Source: Reticulitermes lucifugus
Taxonomy: Eukaryota; Arthropoda; Insecta; Blattodea; Rhinotermitidae
Length of the DNA stretch: 64,000 bases
Reading direction: 5' to 3'
Assembly: GCA_026260175.1 (NCBI GenBank)
Contig: JAKCWW010000318.1
Coordinates: 43,825 to 107,824 of the forward strand
Part shown: positions 55,404 to 64,000 of the stretch, in pieces
How the letters are laid out: each line of letters opens with the position of its first letter
Position numbering within the stretch: position 1 is the stretch's first letter
Notes under the pieces: model-generated
What the model was told of the DNA's origin: nothing
Database searches by the model: none
The model's input: the letters and a program-made list of their open reading frames with translations, nothing else
Translations under genes and position numbers: made by a program

Positions 55404-58400
55404 ATGGTGGACCTCAGCGGCATTGCCAGTGCACCAATCAAGGTGAGAGAACAGCGGCACTGTGATCGCTAATGACCTTAAGAGTTTAAACATTCAGTTG
55501 TAGTGTAATACCCACTGCATGTGGGAAACCCATGCGCATGTCTTAATGTTGGGGTTCTTTAAACATATGTGCCAAATAAAGTTTGCTGCATGTACAAAAT
55601 AATACATGCAGCAATGAACCTGTGGGTTCCATCAAAAGCAGTGATATTCTTGCACCTCTGAAGGTGAGGAACATAAATGGAGGACAGTTTGTGGTTCAAC
55701 TGTACATAGTTACAAAATAACTCAGTTATGTGAAATTCAGACTTTGTTATTTTGCAGGTGGTGTTCATGGTACACTTGATCCTGACTGCCTGGTGAGTTG
55801 CTTGAAAGCGGAAATAGCCTGTATTGCTTTTATTGGTGCATGAGTTGCTGCTATGAGCTGTTTCCAGTTGAAATATTCTGGGCCTGGCAGGAACATACTT
55901 TGTAATGTTGCTTGTTTACTGAACACAGTTTAATGCTGTGAGATTTGAGGTTCTCACAGCAGCAAATATTAGGACTTCTTATCCTGGATGTGACACAGTA
56001 CAGTAGATGGGTATGAGCATTTCAGAGGAAGTTGCTGTGTTTTTCTTCAGAGTACAAGAAGATCTTGCATATGAAGGCAGTAGGTTTGTCAAAAAATGTT
56101 GGTATTTATCTGCCCAACTATACAGCATCACATCTCGGAAGACTATAATCTGAACACACACCACCATGAGAACCTCAGATCTGAACACTAAAGATGTAAT
56201 TCTGCTTAGAGGTATGGACTGTATTTTTTTGGCGAATGTTGGCCTGGGTGGCTAGGTGCCACATTTTATTCAGAGATACCCAGTTCATGTCTTAGCCATA
56301 ACAATGTCAGCAGTTGATTTACCACCATTAAATACCCTACAGACAGACTTGCATGCTTAGACATACAGCTAGACTGCCAATCACAAGTATATTTTTTCAG
56401 ACAATATACTTTATTGTCCAAAATGTGCTACATGTTTCAGCCTCTTCACAAAGCCATCATTACATATAAGCATAAACATGTAAAGGAAATAAGTGTTTTA
56501 TATATAAAACTATTGTTAATTAAGAAGGATTGAGATCTCATGCTGTTCATTGTACAAACTATGATGTATCGTATAAATACTGATGTCCCACCCAGAGAGT
56601 AGATCAGATTGTCAGTGTTTTTGCAGGGCTGCTGGACATTGGTGCCCTATTTCATATCTGTTTTACAACCTGATCTTCTTCGTTATACTTCTGTGGGCAG
56701 TACACAACAAAGAGGGTGATGAGCCCACACAGATGGTGAGTTTATCACTATAATAACCACATGAAGGGGCATGAGCCCATGAGGTGTGGGTTGAACTGGC
56801 TTTCCAGGTGACTGAGCACTGTGCTTTTCTGTGGCAGGCTGTAGCAGTGAGTGCCGTGTCCATTGTTCTTGATGTTTTGGTGATCGCAATGTACTTTCCA
56901 GATACACACAGTGAGTACCACAGTAATTGTTTTGTAGCTGTTTGCTTTGTATTGGTGTGATACTCAGGGTGCTAGGTTAGATGGACTGAAGAAAACCACA
57001 GAAATCCTCAGTCAAGATAGCTGGTCTCTGGGTGAAGGTTAGAACCTGGAACCTCCCAAATATGCAAAAAGAGTGCCACCAACTCAATTGAGGCCTTCAG
57101 CAATGCTTTCACACCTTGTGTCATCCCCAGTTACGCATTGACTCATTTCAAAACAGAACATAGTTATGAAGAATAGCATGTTCGCATTTCCAAAACAGTT
57201 GTTTAAAACCACATCACAGTAGAAAGAGAATATTTCCCGTTGCCTGACAATGAAATGCAGTTCTGTCCATCCTAGTGAACTGTATCATGAGTACAGATAT
57301 CATCATGGCTGCGCAAATCCTGGGCGCCAGGTTGCCACAGTGACTACGGTGGTGCCTGATAATTGTGGATTTTCAGCATGGAACCTGGTTTATGTCACCT
57401 TTCCGGCAGCTTGAAATTTGAGGTGGCTCGTAGATGTATGGAAAGTTTGTATGCCCCTGGACATCACCATCTGTTGACCTATATGTCAGGTGTCTTTTTC
57501 TAAAATAAAGTGTCTAACTACATGTCTTTAGCATCCTTTCCCAACAGTCAGGTCTCCAATCACATGGTGGTGACACCATCTTCTAATGGTCTGGTCTTCA
57601 GCCACATATCAGTTGCATCATTGCCTGTGAGATTCTCATGGCAGTCAGTGTGAGGATGATGTTCTTCTGGGGTGCATGCTTTTGTAGATGGGTAGTACTT
57701 CCTGCATCCATCTTCAGGGTAGATGATTCAGGTAGCAGGCTTCTCCAAAATGTGGTACCTTGCTGCTGAATTACACATTGTCAATTCCCAGAAGACTGTA
57801 TGCTTGCAGTAAAATTAGCCCATGAATGAATATCCACTTGCAACAATTACCATGTTCATGGCAAGAACTTCAGAATGTGTTGGCACTTCTGGAACTTGTA
57901 GACCTTTCAATGAGAATTGTCTTCCTTGTTGCATCATTCCATGGTGTCTCCTTCCCCCCTTGCCCTCTTTCTCCCCATCTGTTGTACACTTCTTGTCTTC
58001 CTCTTTCTCACTGTCCTGCGCTTCCTCACATATGTAACCAAGCACCACATATGCAGTACTAGTATGATATTCTAAAATTTAGCCATTGTTCTATCAGTTG
58101 CAGTGTAACACTAATTAATTGGTTGTGTATAACACATAATCCCTTGCAATCTGAGGTTTAGTTCCAACTTCACAGTAAACAAAGATGCTAATTACAGGTA
58201 GCCCTTGTTTTGTGCCGATTTGTTTTACACCTTTTTGCTTTAACACCCTTGACAATATACATTGCTTCATAATTTATGGTCTCTCATTTTTCGGTTTAAC
58301 ACCCTTTGGCTGACTGCACACTAGGATGCTGCCAAGAGTGTACAAAACTCATGGTGTAGAACAAGGCTGGGAGGCTGTGCACTGACTGTAAACTTCATCA

Positions 58401-59625
58401 GTCACCATGCACTCACTGTTTAGTTCAGATGTATTTTCTGTTGTGCATTGTTTGCCTTTAAGTCTTTTTTTTTTCTTATTAAACGAGTGAGAAATGTAAA
58501 TTTACCGCAATTAAAAAAAACAGCAAAAGGCAGTCTGTATTGAAGAGAAATTATTCATAATAAATGGGCTAGAAAAAAACACATTGCTAATATCTGCTTT
58601 GCTCCTGGCTTGGCCAGGAGCTCTGTACACACAATGTGTGATAATGCTGAAAAAAAATTAAAACAAAGTGCTAAGTGAGGACCTCTGTCTCCTGTAACTC
58701 TAACACAGCTACCATCACTATCACCTACCTCATCATCATCTGACCTAGCTTACCCGCTCCCATGTTTATCTCTAACACACCTGCCACCAGCACCACCAGC
58801 TTCCTCAAACCAGCTCATCCATCTCTTAATGTAAGTGTACACAAGTTGCGTACAATTCCTTTCCAGTGTACATAAGCTAGAGCTGAAATATAAATTATTT
58901 CTTTATCAATATCAGTAACACAATAATCATATAATAAGTGTATGTGTATACATCATATATGGAGAGGCTGGCCTTGGTATGGTTACCCCTAACCCATACC
59001 TATTCCATTACTTCTTATGGGAAGGTCATGTTTGATTTATTCCTTTTTGATTTGTGTCCCTTTTTCAGGCACACAACTTGAGCATAAAACAAGGTCTACC
59101 TGTACGGCTGTTACGGATATAACTACTGTCTTGCGAGAGTCACTTGAAACATAGTAGACAAACTGAAAAGTTTCTTAATATTACAGCTGGTAGTACATGT
59201 ATATTTTGGTATGTTTTAAAGAGTTAAAGTAAAAAGGAACGAGAGTGATAACTTGAGACTTCTTGTCTGCAGGTGGAAGTGAACGGTTTAGTGCTGCCAT
59301 GGCCATCTTGAATCTCATACTTCGCCCCTTCACGACTATGGTGCTGTATCGTATATATGTAGAACGAGCTAATGCTGCTGGTGCAGCCGTCCCCGCCATC
59401 TTTGGTGAGTCCTTTTTATTATGTAGTGGTGTATCACAATTCAGCAGTGTGTTGTCTGATGTCTTATTTTTTCCATTTTGTTGCACTGATATACTTGTTG
59501 TTTTTACAGGTGTAGGTACAGCACAAAGCGGCCCGTATGAGGACATTGGTGGCACAGTTCACCAGAGCGTGCCCACAAATGTCCCCAGCGCCATCAGCAA
59601 GGGACCACCACCATACCATGCCTGA
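55404..59625 (+). CDS. Type-1 angiotensin II receptor-associated protein-like (AGTRAP family)
   Basis: Six exons: 55,404-55,442 (exon begins at 55,395 after TTACAG); 55,758-55,792; 56,627-56,735; 56,838-56,910; 59,273-59,404; 59,510-59,625. The phases close to 167 aa (human AGTRAP 159). Three to four hydrophobic helices are visible: VVFMVHLILTAW, then YLFYNLIFFVILLW, AVAVSAVSIVLDVLVIAMYF, and FSAAMAILNLILRPFTT, which is the best match to the family (GVGMAILSLLLKP in human). A polar C-tail of about 50 residues ends PPPYHA. In vertebrates the protein binds the AT1 receptor tail and promotes its uptake; insects lack a clear AT1 receptor, so the insect role is unknown. Intron 5 is a multiple of three and free of stops. 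A 5' non-coding exon is expected upstream. Confidence 0.85.
55941..56182. repeat. Most complete copy of the palindromic repeat family
   Basis: Terminal arm AGATTTGAGGTTCTCACAGC and its reverse partner TGAGAACCTCAGATCT enclose the inner arms CCTGGATGTGACAC and GCATCACATCTCGGAAGAC. Terminal and inner arms together define a foldback of about 240 bp. In AGTRAP-like intron 2. Confidence 0.7.
57310..57500. repeat. Interspersed repeat fragment, copy of 1240-1440
   Basis: GGGCGCCAGGTTGCC, ACGGTGGTGCCTGATAATTG and GGTGGCTCGTAGATG align with the first copy. In AGTRAP-like intron 4. Confidence 0.6.
57627..57812. repeat. Copy of the palindromic repeat family
   Basis: GAGATTCTCATGGCAGTCAG and TTCTTCTGGGGTGCATGC on the left; CCCAGAAGACTGTATGC on the right; the centre has CCATCTTCAGGGTAGATG and CTCCAAAATGTGGTACC, where the other copies have CTCCGAAACGTTGGTA. 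In AGTRAP-like intron 4. Confidence 0.6.
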
Positions 59626-60149
59626 AACTCCCAGTGCGCAGGGTACAGAATGGAGGGTCGCTGTTCATAAATAAGTATAAAGCCAAAGGAAATACCCGTG
59701 ACATTGGAGGAATTTAGAAACAAAATGCTTGTATCATTAGCACAAATTGAAGTTATCTGTTTCTGTAATTTTTTGTAATTGTTTTACTCGCTCAGGCCAT
59801 TCAGTAGTGGAAAGTAAAACACGCAATGAAGGAAAGTTACTTTTTTCTTTTAATCTTTCAGAATGAAACAGAACTAATGTCTTATAGAGGGTACTTGTCA
59901 TGTTGAAGGTCCAAATCTTTAAGGATGTTATACTGTGTTGATTGATAAATGGTTAGTGATGTTTCAGAGGATGGTAGTGTTAGGTTCAAATAGCCCAAGA
60001 AGACTGGACTGGTAACTATTTACCACTCAACGTAACATAACATACCTGAAGACTTTATTCCACAGCAACACTGCTGTGAGAACCTCAGATCTTACTGCAT
60101 TGTTTTTGGTGTCCCAGTGGTGCAGCTTGAAAAGCAACTTTGTGCCTTA

Positions 60150-61115
60150 AGCAGAGAAAACAAAACCATCTTTGTCTGTGTGTCCGCCCACCCATCTGTC
60201 TGTCTGTAGGCTACCAGCTGAATGTCTGGCTACTGCATGACCTTCGTGTACCTAGATTTCAGGCTTCCGCCACGATGTTGATGAAATCTGTGGTCTTCTG
60301 GGTTATTACACAGCGCCATGTGGTAATTGTTTATCAACATTTCGGGACAACGTATCGGTCCCATTCCTACTCGGAATCTTGACCCGTGAGGATGGGACCG
60401 ATACGTTGTGCCGAAACATCGATGAACAATTACCACACGACGCCGTGTAATAACCCACGACCACAGATTTCTTCATGTACCTAAACTGGGGCTCAGACAA
60501 GCAGAAACTTCAGTCATCTAATCGAAGTTACATTTTATTACAGACAGTGAATGAATCACTGTAACTTGATGAAATTTAAACCATGTAATAGATGAATTGT
60601 GTGAGCACATTAGAAGTGCCATAGCAACAGTGAGGTGAGTCATGTCCAGTAGGTGATGCTGGACACTAAGGCTTTTTTGGTTGTTATGCACCCTACGATT
60701 CATGTGATATTTCAAGCATAGTGTTGCAGTGTGGTTATTTTTTTCATATTTTTTTTATCAGATTTGGATAAAATTTGGAACAGGAGATTTCCACAAAAAT
60801 TTTTTGAGTGATTGTGAGTTTTATGAAAGTTGGCGCACTAAAAGCTGTACTTCATCTGGAGGCATAAATGAATTTTTGTCTATACTTTCCACATTTATTG
60901 TCCAATTTTGGTTAAATTTGCTATAAGAGATCTGCATGTAATGCTGTTGAGAAGTTGTGAATTTTGTGAACATGGGTGCAGGGAAGGTTGTACTTCTCTT
61001 ATGGGTGTAAATTAAATTCTATTTACACATGTACCATAATACTATATGGCATTTCAAAAGTAAGGAGCTGCACATTGTAGTCTGTGTACTGTGTTATGGA
61101 CTACACCATTTTTAG
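60150..61115. repeat. Interspersed repeat, copy of 6530-7115
   Basis: The CTGTCTGTCTGT-rich start and the later units (GTGAGTTTTATGAAAGTTG, CATAAATGAATTTTTG, CATGTACCATAATAC, GTCTGTGTACTGTG) follow the order of the first copy. A foldback element at 60,258-60,480 interrupts it. Confidence 0.6.
60258..60480. repeat. Long foldback with hammerhead-like right centre
   Basis: The left arm (CTGTGGTCTTCTGGGTTATT onward) and the right arm (ending AATAACCCACGACCACAG) pair over about 80 bp. The sequence near 60,392-60,425 (GTGAGGA, GGGAC/GTGCC stem, GAAAC, AUC) resembles the hammerhead-like motif. TTCGTGTACCTAGA (60,242) and TTCATGTACCTAAA (60,472) flank the unit as an imperfect direct repeat. Confidence 0.65.
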
Positions 61116-61984
61116 TGTTGTTTGTTGTGTTGTTATTTAAAAGGCCGTGCTAATTTAGAAATTGTATAACAAATCAATAGAACCAAACTCTGACATTCCT
61201 TAGTCCTACCATGGAACTGCTTGTTTTGACATATCATTTATTCAGAATACGAATATTTACAATAATGTTTTTAATATTGTGACAGTATCTGACGTGACAG
61301 GGTCGCCACACTACATGAGTACATGAATGTGATGGGGTCAGCAATGCTGGATTCACTGACAGACATTCACTTATATTTTGATGACCCATGTTGGCTGTGG
61401 TGTGAAGTGTAACAATATATTCTGAAGTCTATCATGTATGAGTAAGGTAATAATGGGTTAGAATTGTACCTGTTTAAAACAGAAGTTTTGACCCATTTTC
61501 AGGCAACATAAATTTGCAGTCATGAATTTATTCTTCATTCAGAATAATCAGGAAGTCTCAGAACATCAGAGTACACATATTCATTTAGATGTAAATGTAC
61601 TGTAATCTAATGAAAGGTAATTAATTATTGTGGGTTGTACATAGTGGATAAGAATGCAACCCTGGACTGAACTATAAGCTGTATGTATGTTAACATACTT
61701 GTGAAGAATTTCTCACAGTTCTTTATTCATGTTTTTTGTGCATAAAGGAAACCATACACAAATAATTGGCCTTGTATCTTTGAATTTTAAGTTGCAGAGC
61801 CTGTGTTCATGTCATTCTTTGGTCGGTGCTGTTTGCAGTTCCTGCCCAAAGGAAACACTTAAAAGTATGGTTTCAGAAAACATGCATATCTCTTTCAAAA
61901 ATCATAATTCTGTTCCATTCGTTGGTGAATACAAAACAGTATGAAGCCCAAGGCCTACCATTTTCCATGTTGCTAAATCCTGCA

Positions 61985-62180
61985 AGATTTCAGACTTCTG
62001 CCATGGTACAGTTGAGGTCTTCGGTCATCTGGAATGTTACGTAGCTTTTATTGGTAGATTGGTCCCACCTTCAAGGGTCAAGCAGTCAAAGAAGAATGGA
62101 CTGCTGTCCTGAAATACTGGTGAACAACGACCAACAAATGCTGTGTAACATCCCAGAACACCATAGACCTTTCTAAATCC
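61985..62180. repeat. Copy of the palindromic repeat family
   Basis: GATTTCAGACTTCTGCCATG and GGTCTTCGGTCATCTGGAAT on the left, TGTAACATCCCAGAACACC on the right. The centre holds a 7-bp hairpin AGCAGTC/GACTGCT followed by CCTGAAATACTGGTG, again stem-GAAA-like. Confidence 0.55.
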
Positions 62181-63220
62181 CATAGACTTAGTTATTCTGG
62201 GAAATGCCACTGTGTCACTAGGCAGGTAGTTGTCAGTGTGTTGAAGGATCATGTGAACACATCAAATCTCACTTCCTAAATCCTGTTTATAGATATTTGG
62301 TAGTACTCCTTGGATGGGGCATTGGCCTGTCACAAAGCATGTACTTACACACGACAACATGAACACTGAAGAAATACAGACACACATCCATGCCCTGATT
62401 GGGATATGAATCCACAGTCCCAGTATCCAAGTAGTAGAAGACCATACATGCTGTAGGTTGTGGTGCTGCTGTAAGTGACCAAAAATCCTAGTAGTTTGTT
62501 TGAAATTGTGCTGCCTTTAGAATTCACTGACCAGTTACTTATCTCCCATTTTCTTGCACCATGAAACTGCTTTAAATGTGACCAAAAGTTTGTTAAACCT
62601 AATACATGTTTGATATTCCCTGTTGTACATTCCTTGCACAGTGTACAAGAAAAGTACACATATGGATGTTCGTGTCTGTCTGTCTGTGTGTTTGAACTCG
62701 GTAACAATCAGACGGATTTTAGTTCTATTTCATATGTTTATCATGTCACTGGAAGCCACTCTAGGTTTGTACTTGTCAAATCCCGTGCACACTGTAATCA
62801 CTTTGGTGCATGCATAACAAGCAAGACTAGTGTCACTACTGAAATGTGGTAACAAATGTGACAATAATAACTCTTGAAAACAAGCAACCTCAGTAACATC
62901 TCTGAGCTTAATGAAATATATGTATATATGCAGTTTACCCTGTAGACTCAAGAGTCTGATGAAATGGAAGGCTTGAATTGAAGTAGCATTAAGAGGGTAC
63001 CAATATACACATTCCTTTTACTGTGTTGGTGAATTCCTAATGTTTAAAAATGTCACATTGTTTTGTGTAACATTTTGAATACTTCATGTGAAAACTTTTT
63101 ATTTTTGTATATTGTACTGTTCTGTGTGTTGTGTATTTTTATGACTTATGCTACATCCTGTTGTCACTTGACTGAATTTTGGATGCACGAAATATATAAT
63201 CATATGTAGACTATGTAAGG

Positions 63221-63561
63221 CAGGCCTGCTCACCCTGTAGCTCACGGGCAGCATTGCCCATGGAGACATTTGAAACGAGAAAAGTCTTTAACTTGTTCCG
63301 TGCAAAATCGAAATTGAAAGCGAAAGCAATTTTGAAAACTTATGAGCTGTTTATGGAGACATACACATTTTGGATTACATTTTTATAAATTCTCCCTATT
63401 ATTAGTGTATTTTATTGCACACAATTAATAGACAAATGCACAGGTAAAATTATACATATAATTATAATTCATTCTTCATTGTGTGTACTGAATTTCATGT
63501 TGCCCACATGTAGCCCAAATCTTGCCAAAGTTGCCCACACCACGAAGATTGAGCAGGCCTG
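63221..63561. mobile_element. hAT-type MITE with exact terminal repeats
   Basis: Ends CAGGCCTGCTCA (63,221-63,232) and TGAGCAGGCCTG (63,550-63,561) are a perfect 12-bp inverted repeat. Flanking 8-mers ATGTAAGG and ATGCAAGG match at seven of eight positions, the hAT-type 8-bp target duplication. 341 bp, no coding capacity; internal arms TGCCCATGG/TTGCCCACA are typical. Confidence 0.9.
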
Positions 63562-63884
63562 ATGCAAGGTGTGTGGAAACTACACTCCAGTATGGCTTGC
63601 ATCTTTTCAGTGTGGTTTGATTTGGTAGAGAGGGTTAGTAGTTTAAACTTCAGTAACTTAAGGGGTGAATTTTCTTGCCAAGCAGTGTTTGGTTGCTACA
63701 GTCAAACTTTTCCTGTGATGTATCAGCCCTGTGGGCATGCCATTTTTGCAGAATTCATAGTCATTACTTTTGCTAAGTGTTACGTACACAGCATTGTTAA
63801 TAATGGTTGGTTGTACAATAAAGTCATGTTGAATGTGCTTACGTGTTGTGTGAGGTAACGAAGAAAATGAAGGCATGTAGGGTG

Positions 63885-64000
63885 AGCAGAGATATAGCTC
63901 CATTCATTCTTAACCTCAGCACAACTTCACCCCCAGGCTGCTTTATTCTTGGGGAAAGAGCCCACAGTATCCATTGAATAGGAGGTGGGGTGGGCTCAGG
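63885..64000 (-). mobile_element. tRNA-derived SINE, family C, cut by window end
   Basis: ATTCTTAACCTCAGCAC, GGGGAAAGAGCCCACAGTAT and CCATTGAATAGG align with 8506-8606 of SINE C copy 1 in the same orientation. The tRNA-like head would lie beyond the window. Confidence 0.75.

Larger units (their letters stand above)
59626..64000. other. Downstream region, repeats and possible 3'UTR
   Basis: No further gene is visible. Contains half a palindromic copy near 59,995-60,100, the foldback at 60,255, the 6530-type repeat, another palindromic copy at 61,985, a hAT MITE and the start of a SINE. AATAAA at 63,817-63,822 could end a long transcript, but nothing proves the AGTRAP-like mRNA reaches it. Confidence 0.45.

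Overview
The window is a piece of an animal nuclear genome, most likely an insect. Its five genes are split into short exons by introns of up to about 2.5 kb with GT-AG borders. They include a Tret1-type sugar carrier, a CYP4-clan P450 and a ZAD zinc-finger protein, and the ZAD domain is an arthropod hallmark. Space between genes is full of tRNA-derived SINEs, LINE tails, mariner and hAT remnants and foldback repeats. Low gene density and SINE/LINE remnants of this style suggest a large polyneopteran genome (cockroach or termite kind); that placement is inference. One ambiguous base sits at 812. || Layout: 1-17,028 holds no convincing gene, only repeats. 17,029-20,735 (+) carries the last three coding exons of a sugar transporter whose first coding exon I could not find. 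25,621-31,542 (+) is a complete 12-exon P450 (496 aa). 33,662-36,139 (-) is a complete 4-exon ZAD/C2H2 protein (437 aa). 37,622-48,417 (+) is a complete 13-exon DDX23/Prp28 RNA helicase (775 aa). 48,672-52,291 (-) is a complete 5-exon proteasome subunit beta-3 (205 aa), converging with the helicase only about 250 bp apart. 55,404-59,625 (+) is a 6-exon AGTRAP-like membrane protein (167 aa). The rest to 64,000 is repeats and possible 3'UTR. All splice phases of the complete models close exactly. || The genes are not an operon. Three are housekeeping (splicing helicase, proteasome, small membrane protein), one probably regulatory (ZAD), two metabolic (sugar carrier, P450). || The most notable hidden signal is a set of dispersed repeats, several of them foldbacks, whose centres fit the hammerhead-ribozyme layout: a CUGANGA-like core, a stem II hairpin, GAAA, a short palindromic stem III, then an NUH site. 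Most copies are decayed. The best are at 49,165, 17,340, 16,372 and 16,602. Also notable are six tandem decoy copies of a 3' splice site just before helicase exon 6, a stop-free 105-nt intron in the AGTRAP-like gene, and a proteasome gene whose first coding exon holds only the ATG.
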